Origin: Dyadobacter luteus | GTDB lineage: Bacteria > Bacteroidota > Bacteroidia > Cytophagales > Spirosomataceae | NCBI RefSeq assembly: GCF_003383615.1 | Contig: NZ_QNUL01000005.1 | Coordinates: 62,001-126,000 of the forward strand | DNA length: 64,000 nucleotides | Direction of reading: 5' to 3' | Shown here: positions 45,101 to 54,382 of the stretch, one piece after another | Numbering within the stretch: the stretch's first letter is position 1 | How the letters are laid out: each line of letters opens with the position of its first letter | Program-made: the position numbers and the translations under genes | The notes under the pieces: model-generated | Databases searched by the model: none | What the model was told of the DNA's origin: nothing | What the model saw: only the letters and a program-made list of their open reading frames with translations

Positions 45101-46162
45101 TTACTTCAAAATCGGAGCAAGATCCTTCTCATTTTCAGCAAGCCATGCTGTTATTTCCTGAACGATTTGCTTAATGCCAATTTCCGGTTTCCAGCCGGTA
45201 AGTGCAGTTACTTTTGAATTATCTGTCACATACAAACGGATATCTGCGGTACGGTTTTCAGGGACGACTTTGATCGGAATCGTCTTTCCGGTTACTTCCT
45301 GGCATACTTTGGTAAGTTCCTGCAACGAAGCGCTGCTTTCCAGTCCGCCTCCCGCATTGAGTACCTCACCGTTAACTTTATCAATATTGTGCAGCTGCCA
45401 GTCGATCAAACGGTACAGGTCTGCTACGTGCAGCATATCTCTGATTTGTTTACCGGTACCACCGTAGCCGAAATATCCAAGCTGCTGTTCGAAGTAGTGT
45501 TTTGCGATCCATAATACCATCACGCCCTGATCTACCTTGCCCATTTGCCATGGTCCTGTGATAACCCCGCATCTGTTGATAACCGTTTTCAGGTTGTAAA
45601 ACTCGTTATACTCCTGAATAATTAACTCAGAAGCGAGCTTTGTGGTACCATAAAGAGAACGTGCGCCGGTAAGCGGGAAATCTTCTGCAATACCTTTTGA
45701 AGAGGCTCCTGGTACCGGCTGCTCATCCGATAATGCAAAACGCGTTTCCTCTTCAACGAAGTTAAGATTCTCAATGGTTTTGATTGGATATACGCGGCTG
45801 GTAGACAAGAATATGAAGTTTGCCTTATGCTTCAGCGCATAGTTAAGGCAATTTACTGTTCCTACCAGATTGGTATTGATCAGGTAATCCGGTGTTCCGT
45901 CCAGACCGGCAAGCACCGATGGTTCAGCAGAAGCTTCGATCACTGCGTCGACGGCAGGAATATTGTCGAAATCTTCTTTATTCCGAATGTCTCCATGAAC
46001 AAACTCAACACCGTGCTGTTTAAGTCTGGATAAATTCAGCTCCGAACCACGTCTTTTCAGATTGTCCAGTGCATATATTTGATAATCAGGGTAGTTTAAT
46101 TTGAGAGAAATAGCCAGTGCCGAACCAACGAATCCCGCGCCACCCGTAATAAGAATTTTCAT
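45101..46162 (-). CDS. NAD-dependent epimerase/dehydratase, CDP-paratose 2-epimerase-like
   Basis: 353 residues. An extended SDR: dinucleotide motif TGGAGFVGSALA (7-18), DNLKRRGSELNL, catalytic Ser in FLSTSRVYP and the YxxxK pair in SLYGTTKLASE. The stretch NFVEEETRF...GIAEDFPLTGARSLYGTTK resembles CDP-paratose/CDP-tyvelose epimerases. It interconverts nucleotide-activated sugars for surface polysaccharide; no other sugar-synthesis genes are adjacent, so the exact substrate is inferred. Monocistronic, closed by a perfect hairpin. Confidence 0.85.
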   Translation of the reverse strand: MKILITGGAGFVGSALAISLKLNYPDYQIYALDNLKRRGSELNLSRLKQHGVEFVHGDIRNKEDFDNIPAVDAVIEASAEPSVLAGLDGTPDYLINTNLVGTVNCLNYALKHKANFIFLSTSRVYPIKTIENLNFVEEETRFALSDEQPVPGASSKGIAEDFPLTGARSLYGTTKLASELIIQEYNEFYNLKTVINRCGVITGPWQMGKVDQGVMVLWIAKHYFEQQLGYFGYGGTGKQIRDMLHVADLYRLIDWQLHNIDKVNGEVLNAGGGLESSASLQELTKVCQEVTGKTIPIKVVPENRTADIRLYVTDNSKVTALTGWKPEIGIKQIVQEITAWLAENEKDLAPILK

Positions 46163-46368
46163 AAAAGAGAATCAGAAATTTAGATAAAAGTAGTTTGTGT
46201 GCTCTATGGGGTTTCAAAGTTAGGATCATTCCAGAATAATGGACAACCATCACGGATTTTTTTAGTTTGAGGTTAGTTTCATCTTGTACAAAGCCAGGCT
46301 AAATGGAAAATGTTGATTAACGTCTTTAATCGGCAACAAAACAGGGTATTTAATACGTATCTGGAGAA

Positions 46369-46442
46369 ATATGGCAAACATAAATCTGTTCTGTGGTTAT
46401 TATTTGGTTTATATGAAAACTATTTCCAACCATTTGCCATAT
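46369..46442. repeat. Inverted repeat in the 383-base gap before the STN-receptor operon
   Basis: ATATGGCAAA (46369-46378) and TTTGCCATAT (46433-46442) are perfect reverse complements 54 bases apart. They may be a regulator binding pair for the operon at 46546. The rest of 46163-46545 is A/T-rich; a 79-codon open frame inside it (46310-46549) has no coding character. Confidence 0.4.
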
Positions 46443-46545
46443 ATTTTAATCTGTCAATAAGTAGTAACTTACCGGCTCTTGAAGCTTACCTAGGATATCC
46501 GGGTTTACACCAAAGCAAAAAGATAAAAAATACCTCCACGACTCT

Positions 46546-47295
46546 ATGAGATTTTACTACGTTGTTTTATTTCTGTTGTTGTTGCAAAACGGTGTTTCAT
46601 TTGGACAAACTGAAACAGCCGAAGCGATCCCGCGCAATCCATTTCCACCTATTCCTGAGGAACTGCAATATCCTTTGTCGCTGTATAAAGAAGCTATTCT
46701 TGAATCTCAGAATCTCTACAACGGTCGGGTGTATTATATCTATGATCCCCGTATGGAGGAGCATCAGTTTTTTACAGACCGGAAATGGTATCGTGGGTCG
46801 GTATTGTCGGAAGGACAGCGATATGATAGTATTCCCATGATGTACGACATCGTGAAAGATCAGCTTGTTGTTCGCCATCTTAACGGAGATCCGATGGTGG
46901 TTGCTTCGGAAAAGGTAAAGTGTTTTACCAATTATGGCGAGCTGTTTATCTGGTACGAGAAGGGGAAGGGAATTGAGCCGACAATGGTTACAGGATTTTA
47001 TAATCTCTTCTACGATGGCCCTACACATCTTCTGATCAGACGTACCAAAACGCGTCAGGAAAAAATAGTCGACCGCAAAGTGATTACCGTATTTCCTCAG
47101 AAGGATTTTTATTATGTCCGAAAGGGTGGGCAATACTATGCTGTTCGTTCAAAAAAGTCATTTCTGAGCCTTTTTCCAGACCACAAAAGAGCGTTGCGAA
47201 GAGTACTTCGAAAGGAGGACATTATGTACCGGCAAGATAGAGCTTATGCGATCAAAAGAATGCTAACCACCTACGATGAATTGGCCAAACCATGA
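46546..47295 (+). CDS. Exported protein of unknown function
   Basis: 249 residues with a clear signal peptide MRFYYVVLFLLLLQNGVSFG. The mature part is beta-rich with many Tyr and Phe (NGRVYYIYDPRMEEHQFFTD, DGPTHLLIRRTKTRQEKIV) and ends in a basic helical stretch KRALRRVLRKEDIMYRQDRAY. I do not recognise the family; homologues would be expected as first genes of similar TonB-receptor operons. The start of the receptor overlaps its stop by four bases (ATGA), which shows tight coupling and suggests a periplasmic partner role. Confidence 0.65.
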   Translation: MRFYYVVLFLLLLQNGVSFGQTETAEAIPRNPFPPIPEELQYPLSLYKEAILESQNLYNGRVYYIYDPRMEEHQFFTDRKWYRGSVLSEGQRYDSIPMMYDIVKDQLVVRHLNGDPMVVASEKVKCFTNYGELFIWYEKGKGIEPTMVTGFYNLFYDGPTHLLIRRTKTRQEKIVDRKVITVFPQKDFYYVRKGGQYYAVRSKKSFLSLFPDHKRALRRVLRKEDIMYRQDRAYAIKRMLTTYDELAKP

Positions 47296-50063
47296 AGAGA
47301 CTTATACTCCTAGTTTTTTGTATCTCCTTTTTGTTTAGTCCGGATGAGGCGGTTGCTCAGCAAACTGCTCCGGAAAAAAAGATTACGATGCGGTTGGATT
47401 CAGCCCGGTTCAACGACTTCGTAAAGCAGGTAGAATCGGCATCAGGCTATTATTTTTATTATGATGCGAGCCGGTTTGATTCATTAACACTCGATCTTAA
47501 CGTCACTGATTTTACTGTAAGAGAGGTGCTCGATCAGGTTTTTCGCGGTTCTGATTTTGAATATTCTATAGATGATCAGCGTAGAATTTTTATCACCTAT
47601 GGGCCTCGTATCATTACGCAACTCCAACCCGGGTTGTTCAATCCTGAAAGTGATGCAGATGGCGCAATTGCCTATACAGGCCCTGATGATGCACTGAAAG
47701 AAAAGCTGCTTTCGTCGGCAGAAAGTAAAGTACATGATATTGGTATTAAAAAGCATAAAATCACATCAGGAAACTCTACAGTAACGGGTTATATCAGAAA
47801 TGCTATCACAGGGGAGCCGGTGATAGGTGCCGCTGTTTTTATTGAGTCGCCATCAATAGGCGTTACAACTGATGCTTTAGGATTATACTCTCTTACCATT
47901 CCCCGGGGAAAACGTGTGCTGAGAATCAAAAGCTTTGGAATGCGGGAAACGCAGCGACAGATCGTACTCTATTCCAATGGTAAGCTGGATATTGAAATGC
48001 GTGAAAGTGTAATTGCGCTCAAAGAAGTTTCAGTAAAAGCGGGGATGGACAAAAACGTGGTGAGTACCCAAATGGGACAGGTGAAGCTGAACATCAAAAA
48101 TCTGAAGCAAGTACCCACCGTATTCGGAGAAACAGATTTGCTGAGAACGATCATGACATTGCCGGGTGTGAAATCCGTAGGTGAAAACACTACGGGACTG
48201 AATGTACGTGGAGGATCCGTGGATCAGAACCTGATTCTTTACAATGATGCGACAATTTACAACCCATCCCACCTTTTCGGATTTTTCTCCGCCTTCAATC
48301 CTGATGTATTAAAGGAAGTTGAACTCTATAAAAGTACGATTCCGTCCAAGTACGGCGGGCGCCTGGCTTCTGTGCTTGATATCAACAGCCGGGACGGAAA
48401 CAAGAAAAAGTACGTGGTTTCGGGAGGTTTGGGACTGGTGACGGGACGTTTGGCTGTAGAAGGACCTTTGATTAAGGATAAGACTTCATTTCTTTTAGGA
48501 GCAAGATCTACGTATTCGAGCTGGTTGATCAAGGCGCTGGACAATCCTGAATATAACAAAAGTTCGGCATCGTTCTATGACGTGAACCTGCATGTGAGCC
48601 ACGAGATCAATGAAAAGAACAGTTTGTTTTTAACAGGTTATACCAGTGACGACCGGTTCCGTTTGTATGGCGACACCACTTACAGTTATCAGAATCAACT
48701 GGCTTCTTTAAAATGGAAACATACTTTTAACCAGAAGCTTTACGGAGAATTTACAGGCTCCTATAGCAAGTACAATTATGCTATGGATGCGTCAGGTCTT
48801 CCGCTGAACTCATTTAATCTGAAGTTCAATATTCAGCAGTCCAACTTCAAAGCAGATTTTAGCTACGTCATCAATCCTAAGCATACGCTGGAATTTGGTT
48901 TAGGTTCTGTTTATTATAAGCTGAGTCCGGGAACCTTCACGCCACGTGGACCGGAATCCCTGATCATGCCGGACACACTGCAGACGGAACAGGCGATTGA
49001 AAATGCAATCTATCTGGAAGATAAATTTGAGGTGAGTCCAAAACTGTCTATTACAGGCGGTATCAGATTTTCATTGTTCCAATATCTGGGCCCTAAAACG
49101 ATCAATACTTATACGCCAGGCTTTCCAATAGACCGTCCGTATCAGAATGGTACCGAAAGTTTTGGAAGGGGTAAAAATATACAAACCTACGGTGGGCCGG
49201 AGTTCAGAGCGTCGATGCGCTACAGTGTGGCGGATAACCTTTCTTTGAAGCTGAGCTATAACACGCTCCGTCAGTATATTCATTTACTTACTAACACGAT
49301 GTCCGTTTCTCCTACTGATATCTGGAAGCTTAGCGACAGATATATCAAACCGCAGGTGGGCGATCAGATTTCACTTGGCTTGTACCGGAATTACAGAGGG
49401 AATAAGATTGAAGTTTCGCTGGAAGGATATTATAAAAACATCAAAAATTTCCTCGACTATAAAGGCGGTGATTCTTTGATTATGAATCATGACATTGAAG
49501 CGGCTGTGCTGAATACCAATGCCAAAGCGTACGGAGTCGAATTTATGATCAAGAAGACAACCGGTAAGCTCAACGGCTGGCTTGCCTATACCTACGCCAG
49601 AACATTACTCAGAGCAGTGGACAGAGACTCGCCTGATGCACCGAATGAAGGTAATTATTATCCAAGCAATTACGATAAACCGCATGATTTCACGATGATT
49701 ACCAACTATCGTTTATCGCACCGGTTTAGTGTTTCCCTGAACTTTACCTACAGCACCGGACGTCCTTACACGCCTCCTATGGGTAAGTATTATATTGATG
49801 GGGCACAGCGCGTTTTTTATGCAGATCGTAACCAGTTCAGAATTCCGGATTACTACCGTGCCGATGTGGGGGTCAATATTGAAGGCAATCATAAAGTTCG
49901 AAAACTGGCGCATAGCTCCTGGACATTGTCGGTGTATAATTTGCTTGGCAGAAAGAACCCGACTTCAGTCTATTTCCAAACCAGAGACGGACAGGTAAAT
50001 GGATACCAGCTTTCAATTTTCGGCCAGCCGATCCCAACAATTACGTATAACTTCAGATTCTAA
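47292..50063 (+). CDS. TonB-dependent receptor with N-terminal STN domain
   Basis: 923 residues. Signal peptide (1-22), an STN (secretin/TonB short N-terminal) domain at about 30-105 (MRLDSARFNDFVKQVESASG, TVREVLDQVFRGSDFEY), a carboxypeptidase-like beta-sandwich (about 160-245; VTGYIRNAITGEPVIGAAV), a plug domain (about 265-375; ETDLLRTIMTLPGVKSVGEN, LNVRGGSVDQNLILYNDATI) and a beta-barrel ending PIPTITYNFRF. STN domains normally signal ligand binding to a FecR-type anti-sigma factor; none is encoded nearby. It is the core of a four-gene operon with DUF4249 and MG2-type proteins, likely for uptake of an unknown ligand. Confidence 0.9.
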   Translation: MKRLILLVFCISFLFSPDEAVAQQTAPEKKITMRLDSARFNDFVKQVESASGYYFYYDASRFDSLTLDLNVTDFTVREVLDQVFRGSDFEYSIDDQRRIFITYGPRIITQLQPGLFNPESDADGAIAYTGPDDALKEKLLSSAESKVHDIGIKKHKITSGNSTVTGYIRNAITGEPVIGAAVFIESPSIGVTTDALGLYSLTIPRGKRVLRIKSFGMRETQRQIVLYSNGKLDIEMRESVIALKEVSVKAGMDKNVVSTQMGQVKLNIKNLKQVPTVFGETDLLRTIMTLPGVKSVGENTTGLNVRGGSVDQNLILYNDATIYNPSHLFGFFSAFNPDVLKEVELYKSTIPSKYGGRLASVLDINSRDGNKKKYVVSGGLGLVTGRLAVEGPLIKDKTSFLLGARSTYSSWLIKALDNPEYNKSSASFYDVNLHVSHEINEKNSLFLTGYTSDDRFRLYGDTTYSYQNQLASLKWKHTFNQKLYGEFTGSYSKYNYAMDASGLPLNSFNLKFNIQQSNFKADFSYVINPKHTLEFGLGSVYYKLSPGTFTPRGPESLIMPDTLQTEQAIENAIYLEDKFEVSPKLSITGGIRFSLFQYLGPKTINTYTPGFPIDRPYQNGTESFGRGKNIQTYGGPEFRASMRYSVADNLSLKLSYNTLRQYIHLLTNTMSVSPTDIWKLSDRYIKPQVGDQISLGLYRNYRGNKIEVSLEGYYKNIKNFLDYKGGDSLIMNHDIEAAVLNTNAKAYGVEFMIKKTTGKLNGWLAYTYARTLLRAVDRDSPDAPNEGNYYPSNYDKPHDFTMITNYRLSHRFSVSLNFTYSTGRPYTPPMGKYYIDGAQRVFYADRNQFRIPDYYRADVGVNIEGNHKVRKLAHSSWTLSVYNLLGRKNPTSVYFQTRDGQVNGYQLSIFGQPIPTITYNFRF

Positions 50064-50073
50064 GTTTCGAGAT

Positions 50074-51192
50074 ATGAGATACAAGATTTTTAAACTGAGC
50101 CTTATTCTGCTGGTTATTTCTCTTTATGCCTGTATTGAAGAGTTTTCTCCGCCCGAAATTAATTCGGATGAGCGGTATCTGGTTGTAGATGGCTTCCTGA
50201 ATGCAGGTAACGAGGAAAGTCGTATTGAGCTGAGATTGTCTCAGAATACCAACGACAATTCAATACCGATCGTAGAAACCGGAGCCAGAATAGTGGTAGA
50301 GGAAGAGTCGGGAAACAGTTATAGCTTCACTGAGGTTCTGCGAGGAGTCTATACACTTCCACCGGTGACGGTCAATCCTGCCGGCAAGTATCGCCTCAAA
50401 ATTACCAGAATATCTGGTGAGGAGTATTTGTCGGAATATGTAACAGTAAGCCAGACTCCACCTATCGATAGTCTTACCTATCGTTATGACGCGGGCCGTG
50501 ATGCTATGGTAATTAGTACCAATACACATGACCCTTCCGGTAAAACAAGGTTTTATCGCTGGAAATTTGAAGAAACCTATCAGTACCGTTCTGCTTACTA
50601 TTCATCACTGGTGTATAATCAAAATACTAAAAAAATTGAATACAGAAATGAGAACATCAATTTGTGTTGGGCTACAAAGAATTCTACCGGAATTATTCTG
50701 GGTTCCACTGTTAAGCTGAGTGCCGATATCATTAAGGATTTACCGGTCAATATTGCGGCAATTAGTACCAACAAATTCCTGATGAAGTACAGTATTCTTG
50801 TCAAGCAATACGGATTGACGCAGGAAGAGTTTGAGTACTGGACGAGTCTGGCCAAATCGACTCAAGGAACAGGAAGTCTTTTTGATCCCCAGCCTTCCCA
50901 GGTAACGGGAAATATTAAAAATGTAGCTAACAACAAAGAGTTGGTGTTTGGCTATTTCAATGTGGCAAAAGAGGAGACGAAAAGGATTTTTATGGCACCG
51001 GGAAGAGGCCAGTATCCCAGATGTGATCCCCCTGATACAGTATCTGTTGCGGAATATCTTAATTCTCCTATCGGTTATATGTTGAATTATCATGGTGAAA
51101 GGTCGGATTCGCTTTTGATATCTTCCCTGGGGTGCGTCGATTGCCGGATACAAGGAGGAACTACGGTTAAACCCTCATTTTGGGAAGATTAA
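50074..51192 (+). CDS. DUF4249-family lipoprotein
   Basis: 372 residues from ATG 50074. The frame is open from 49999, but that part overlaps the receptor and lacks a signal; 50074 gives MRYKIFKLSLILLVISLYAC (Cys20). The family opening CIEEFSPPEINSDERYLVVDG and the mid part IELRLSQNTND, GNSYSFTEVLRGVYTL and YRLKIT are typical of DUF4249, lipoproteins usually coded right after TonB receptors in Bacteroidota. It probably works as the receptor's surface partner, like SusD for SusC. Ten bases separate it from the receptor stop. Confidence 0.85.
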   Translation: MRYKIFKLSLILLVISLYACIEEFSPPEINSDERYLVVDGFLNAGNEESRIELRLSQNTNDNSIPIVETGARIVVEEESGNSYSFTEVLRGVYTLPPVTVNPAGKYRLKITRISGEEYLSEYVTVSQTPPIDSLTYRYDAGRDAMVISTNTHDPSGKTRFYRWKFEETYQYRSAYYSSLVYNQNTKKIEYRNENINLCWATKNSTGIILGSTVKLSADIIKDLPVNIAAISTNKFLMKYSILVKQYGLTQEEFEYWTSLAKSTQGTGSLFDPQPSQVTGNIKNVANNKELVFGYFNVAKEETKRIFMAPGRGQYPRCDPPDTVSVAEYLNSPIGYMLNYHGERSDSLLISSLGCVDCRIQGGTTVKPSFWED

Positions 51193-51214
51193 GCATTTTT
51201 ATACAGGTTGAATT

Positions 51215-53602
51215 ATGAGATATTTTATAAAAAGCTTTATTTGTTTTTGCGCGGTACTGGTATCTCTTGTAACGCATGCACAGGATGATCCGATGAGCAA
51301 ATCTATCAGGGATCGTTTCAATTTGTATGCTGGTACGGCTTTACAGGAAAAAATGTATGTGCATCTTGATCGCCCTTTTTATCTGGTTGGAGAGACGATC
51401 TGGTTTAAGGCGTATAACATGGATGGCGCCCGTCATCGGTTTCTGGATTTGAGCAAAGTGGCTTATCTGGAAGTATTGGATAAGGATAACAATGCAGTCA
51501 TTCAAACGAAATTTTCATTGGCAGCAGGAAAGGGGAATGGATCAGTTTCTATTCCTACAGCTGTTGTAAGCGGCAATTATAAAGTGCGTTGCTATACCAA
51601 CTGGATGAAAAATTTTAGTCCTGATTACTTCTTTGAAACGAATATTTCGGTCATCAATCCATTCATCAAATTTGATCCGGATCCTGATGCGGAAAGAGAA
51701 CTAAGTTACGATGTTCAGTTTTTTCCTGAAGGGGGTTATCTGGTGAAGAATGTGGAAAGTAAAGTAGCTTTTCGGGCGGTGGGTGCAGATGGTAAAGGAA
51801 TAGCTTTTCGTGGTGTTGTGGTGAACCAGCAGCAGGATACAGTTGCAAGTTTCCGTCCATCCAGATTCGGAATAGGTAGCTTCAACTGGAAACCTGAAAA
51901 TACAGACACCTACCAGGCGATTGTGACCGACGATAAGGGCAGGCAATTCAAATATCCACTTCCGCAGGTGATGGAGCAGGGTTATGTGATGCAGGTAACA
52001 GATACAGATCAGGATAAGGTAAAAATTACAGTAATCAGGGGTGGTTTGGAAGGTGGAAGTATTTATCTGCTGGCACACACCCGTCAGCTCAATCCGATTG
52101 CAGAAAGATTGGAGTTCACAGGAAATAAAGCCGAAGTAGTGCTGAACAAATCGAAGTTGGGTGAAGGTGTATCTCATCTGACCATTTTGAATGACAGGCA
52201 GAAACCAATCTGCGAACGGCTGTATTTCAAACGTCCGGCCAAACAGCTTAACCTGGAGGCCAGGGTTGGTAAACCGGAGTTTGTAACGAGAGAAAAAGTA
52301 ACATTGAATGTAGCCGGACTCGAAAAAAGTAATTTATCAGTTTCTGTTTTCCTTACGGATAGTATTTCTACATCTGAGCATGCAGATATCAATAGCTACA
52401 TGTATCTCACTTCAGACTTAAAGGGGCAGGTAGAAAATCCCGCATACTATTTTGGAGAAGTAACAGCACAGAAGAATATCGAACTGGATAATGTGATGAT
52501 TTCACATGGTTGGAGACGTTTTAAATGGACTGATGTATTTGGATCTGGCGTCCCAAAATATCAATTTATACCTGAATATGACGGTCATTTTGTTCATGCG
52601 AAAGTTCTGAATGCAGCAGATAATACACCGGCTGCCGGCATAGAAACATTTTTGGGACCTCTGGATTTTCCCGCTGCGATTTACGGAAGCATCACTAATA
52701 AGGAAGGAGAAGCAACTTTTGAACTGAAGAATTTCAGGGGAACCAAGGAGATAACGGTGCAAACAAACCTGATGAAGGACTCCACGTATAAGTTTGAAAT
52801 CCTGAGTCCTTTTGCCAAAGATTTCTCAGAACAGACTTTACCATCTTTTCAGTTTGATAAAACCAAAGACCATGACTTGTTGACCCGCAGCATGAACATG
52901 CAGATCGGTAATTCATATGCTCCGAGAGTATTTGCGGCAAAGAAAGCAGCTCTGACAGATTCACTTACTTTTTTTGGCTTGCCGGATGAAAAGTATTTCC
53001 TTGACGATTATACGCGTTTTCCGACGATGGAGGAGGTCCTACGAGAATACGTGCGTGGTGTGATGGTGAGAAGAAGAAACAAAAGTTTTCATTTCAGGAT
53101 GATCGATAAGTTGATTCCGAATACTTTTTACCGTACTGACCCGCTGGTGATATTAGACGGTATTCCGATTTTCAATATTGATAAATTTATGGAAGTGGAT
53201 CCTCTGAAAATCAAGAAGATTGAGCTGATGAGTTCAAGATATTTGCTTGGTCTGATCCAGTTTACCGGAATTGTGAGCTTTTCAACTTACAAAAACGACA
53301 TGGCAGGCTTTGAACTGGATCCTAAAGTATTGGTAACTCCTTACGACGGTGTGCAGGCTGAAAGGGAGTTTTACGCTCCGAAGTATGACAGTCAGACATC
53401 TTCCGCCAGCAGAATGCCCGACTTCCGAAACCTGTTATACTGGGCGCCCAATATAACTACTGACGAAAACGGTAAGGCGCAGATACAATTCTTTACCTCT
53501 GATCAGACGGGGAACTACCAGATAGTCGTACAGGGAATTACAGACAATGGCGTCGCAGGGAGTAGCACAGCTTCTTTCAGTATTGGAAAAAGAACTTTGT
53601 AA
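51215..53602 (+). CDS. Large exported MG2-type protein with a plug-like C-terminal segment
   Basis: 795 residues with a signal peptide (1-23). Near the N-terminus, EKMYVHLDRPFYLVGETIWFKAY is the typical MG2 (macroglobulin-like) strand pattern, and further Ig/MG-like domains follow (about 150-560). The region TDPLVILDGIPIFNIDKFMEVDPLKIKKIEL (split here: DPLVILDGIPIFNID, then KIKKIEL; about 640-670) resembles a TonB plug's beta-hairpin, and the end NGKAQIQFFTSDQTGNYQIVVQGIT is alpha-2-macroglobulin-like. No thioester motif is seen. It ends the four-gene operon, 22 bases after the DUF4249 gene. Function unknown; perhaps periplasmic partner of the receptor. Confidence 0.75.
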   Translation: MRYFIKSFICFCAVLVSLVTHAQDDPMSKSIRDRFNLYAGTALQEKMYVHLDRPFYLVGETIWFKAYNMDGARHRFLDLSKVAYLEVLDKDNNAVIQTKFSLAAGKGNGSVSIPTAVVSGNYKVRCYTNWMKNFSPDYFFETNISVINPFIKFDPDPDAERELSYDVQFFPEGGYLVKNVESKVAFRAVGADGKGIAFRGVVVNQQQDTVASFRPSRFGIGSFNWKPENTDTYQAIVTDDKGRQFKYPLPQVMEQGYVMQVTDTDQDKVKITVIRGGLEGGSIYLLAHTRQLNPIAERLEFTGNKAEVVLNKSKLGEGVSHLTILNDRQKPICERLYFKRPAKQLNLEARVGKPEFVTREKVTLNVAGLEKSNLSVSVFLTDSISTSEHADINSYMYLTSDLKGQVENPAYYFGEVTAQKNIELDNVMISHGWRRFKWTDVFGSGVPKYQFIPEYDGHFVHAKVLNAADNTPAAGIETFLGPLDFPAAIYGSITNKEGEATFELKNFRGTKEITVQTNLMKDSTYKFEILSPFAKDFSEQTLPSFQFDKTKDHDLLTRSMNMQIGNSYAPRVFAAKKAALTDSLTFFGLPDEKYFLDDYTRFPTMEEVLREYVRGVMVRRRNKSFHFRMIDKLIPNTFYRTDPLVILDGIPIFNIDKFMEVDPLKIKKIELMSSRYLLGLIQFTGIVSFSTYKNDMAGFELDPKVLVTPYDGVQAEREFYAPKYDSQTSSASRMPDFRNLLYWAPNITTDENGKAQIQFFTSDQTGNYQIVVQGITDNGVAGSSTASFSIGKRTL

Positions 53603-53616
53603 ACAGTGGGAAGGTT

Positions 53617-53745
53617 CGCCCCGATTTGTAATCGGGGCGCAGCTGGTTTAGCGTTTTTAACGCGCTGGTTTCCACGTTTTGTAATACCATTCCGGATATG
53701 CGTTGCAAACGCTAAGCAATGCAACCCCGGTTGCAAATCGGGGTT
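53617..53745. repeat. Cluster of GC-rich hairpins (intergenic palindromic repeats)
   Basis: CGCCCCGATT-TGT-AATCGGGGCG (53617-53639), GCGTT-TTT-AACGC (near 53653-53665), GCGTTGCAAACGC (53700-53712) and AACCCCG...CGGGGTT (53723-53745). They fill the space between the convergent MG2-type and lrp genes. The first can end the operon; the whole looks like a composite REP-like element common to Cytophagales. Confidence 0.65.
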
Positions 53746-53751
53746 AGCGTC

Positions 53752-54213
53752 TCAGATATAAAACTCAGAAGTGTGCTTGATTTCCTTTAGTACAAAAGTG
53801 CTGTTGAGCACACCTATGTTATCAATCTTCGATAACTTGTACTTTACAAAATCGTGGTATTCGTCCAAACTGCCTACGTTGATTTTTAGAAGAAAGTCAA
53901 CCTGCCCGGCCATGTGGTAACATTCCTGCACTTCTTCCAGATTCTGTATTTCCTGTTCAAACTTTTCAATAAATGCTTCGTTGTGATAGCGCATGGATAC
54001 CTGGCAAATCGTTGTTACGGAGCGATTGATGAGCTTTTTGTCAAGGATTGCTACATACTGCTTGATATATCCCATACTTTCCAACCTCCGCACGCGCTCG
54101 TAAACCGGTGACACAGTCAGATTGAGCATTGTGGCTATTTCCTTCGTTGTTTTCTTGGCATCTTTTTGCAGAATCCGTAAAATTTTGGTGTCGATTTTGT
54201 CCAGCTGCTCCAT
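53752..54213 (-). CDS. Lrp/AsnC-family transcriptional regulator
   Basis: 153 residues, the standard size. An N-terminal winged helix-turn-helix (about 1-60; IDTKILRILQKDAKKTTKEIA, LTVSPVYERVRRLESMGYI) is followed by the RAM ligand-binding/oligomerisation domain (about 70-150; VDFLLKINVGSLDEYHDFV). It is divergent from the threonine-degradation genes and the 169-base space between holds inverted repeats, so control of those genes and of itself, in response to an amino acid, is the natural inference. Confidence 0.92.
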   Translation of the reverse strand: MEQLDKIDTKILRILQKDAKKTTKEIATMLNLTVSPVYERVRRLESMGYIKQYVAILDKKLINRSVTTICQVSMRYHNEAFIEKFEQEIQNLEEVQECYHMAGQVDFLLKINVGSLDEYHDFVKYKLSKIDNIGVLNSTFVLKEIKHTSEFYI

Positions 54214-54224
54214 GTGGAATAATA

Positions 54225-54314
54225 TTTACTGCAATTAAAGTGAGATTGGCGGTCTGAAAATCATTAATTCCTGTAAAATTATCATAGTGCAGTAAAATTT
54301 ACTTCAAAAGTAGG
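54225..54314. promoter_or_regulatory. Probable Lrp operator region between lrp and threonine dehydrogenase genes
   Basis: TTTACTGCA (54225-54233) and TGCAGTAAA (54288-54296) are perfect reverse complements 54 bases apart, and TACTTCAAAAGTA (54300-54312) is a further small palindrome. Spaced palindromic half-sites fit octameric Lrp-type regulators. Confidence 0.45.
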
Positions 54315-54382
54315 TGAATATTGAAAATAATATTTGAAAAGGCAAAATTGCAAGTGATTTATGCTTTTAACAAATACTCGGT

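Noticed and set aside
46310..46549. 79-codon open frame before the STN-receptor operon
   Set aside because: No family resemblance, overlaps the next start, and lies in an A/T-rich spacer with inverted repeats.
49999..50073. Start of the DUF4249 gene at 49999
   Set aside because: This part lies inside the receptor gene and lacks a signal; ATG 50074 gives a clean lipoprotein start.
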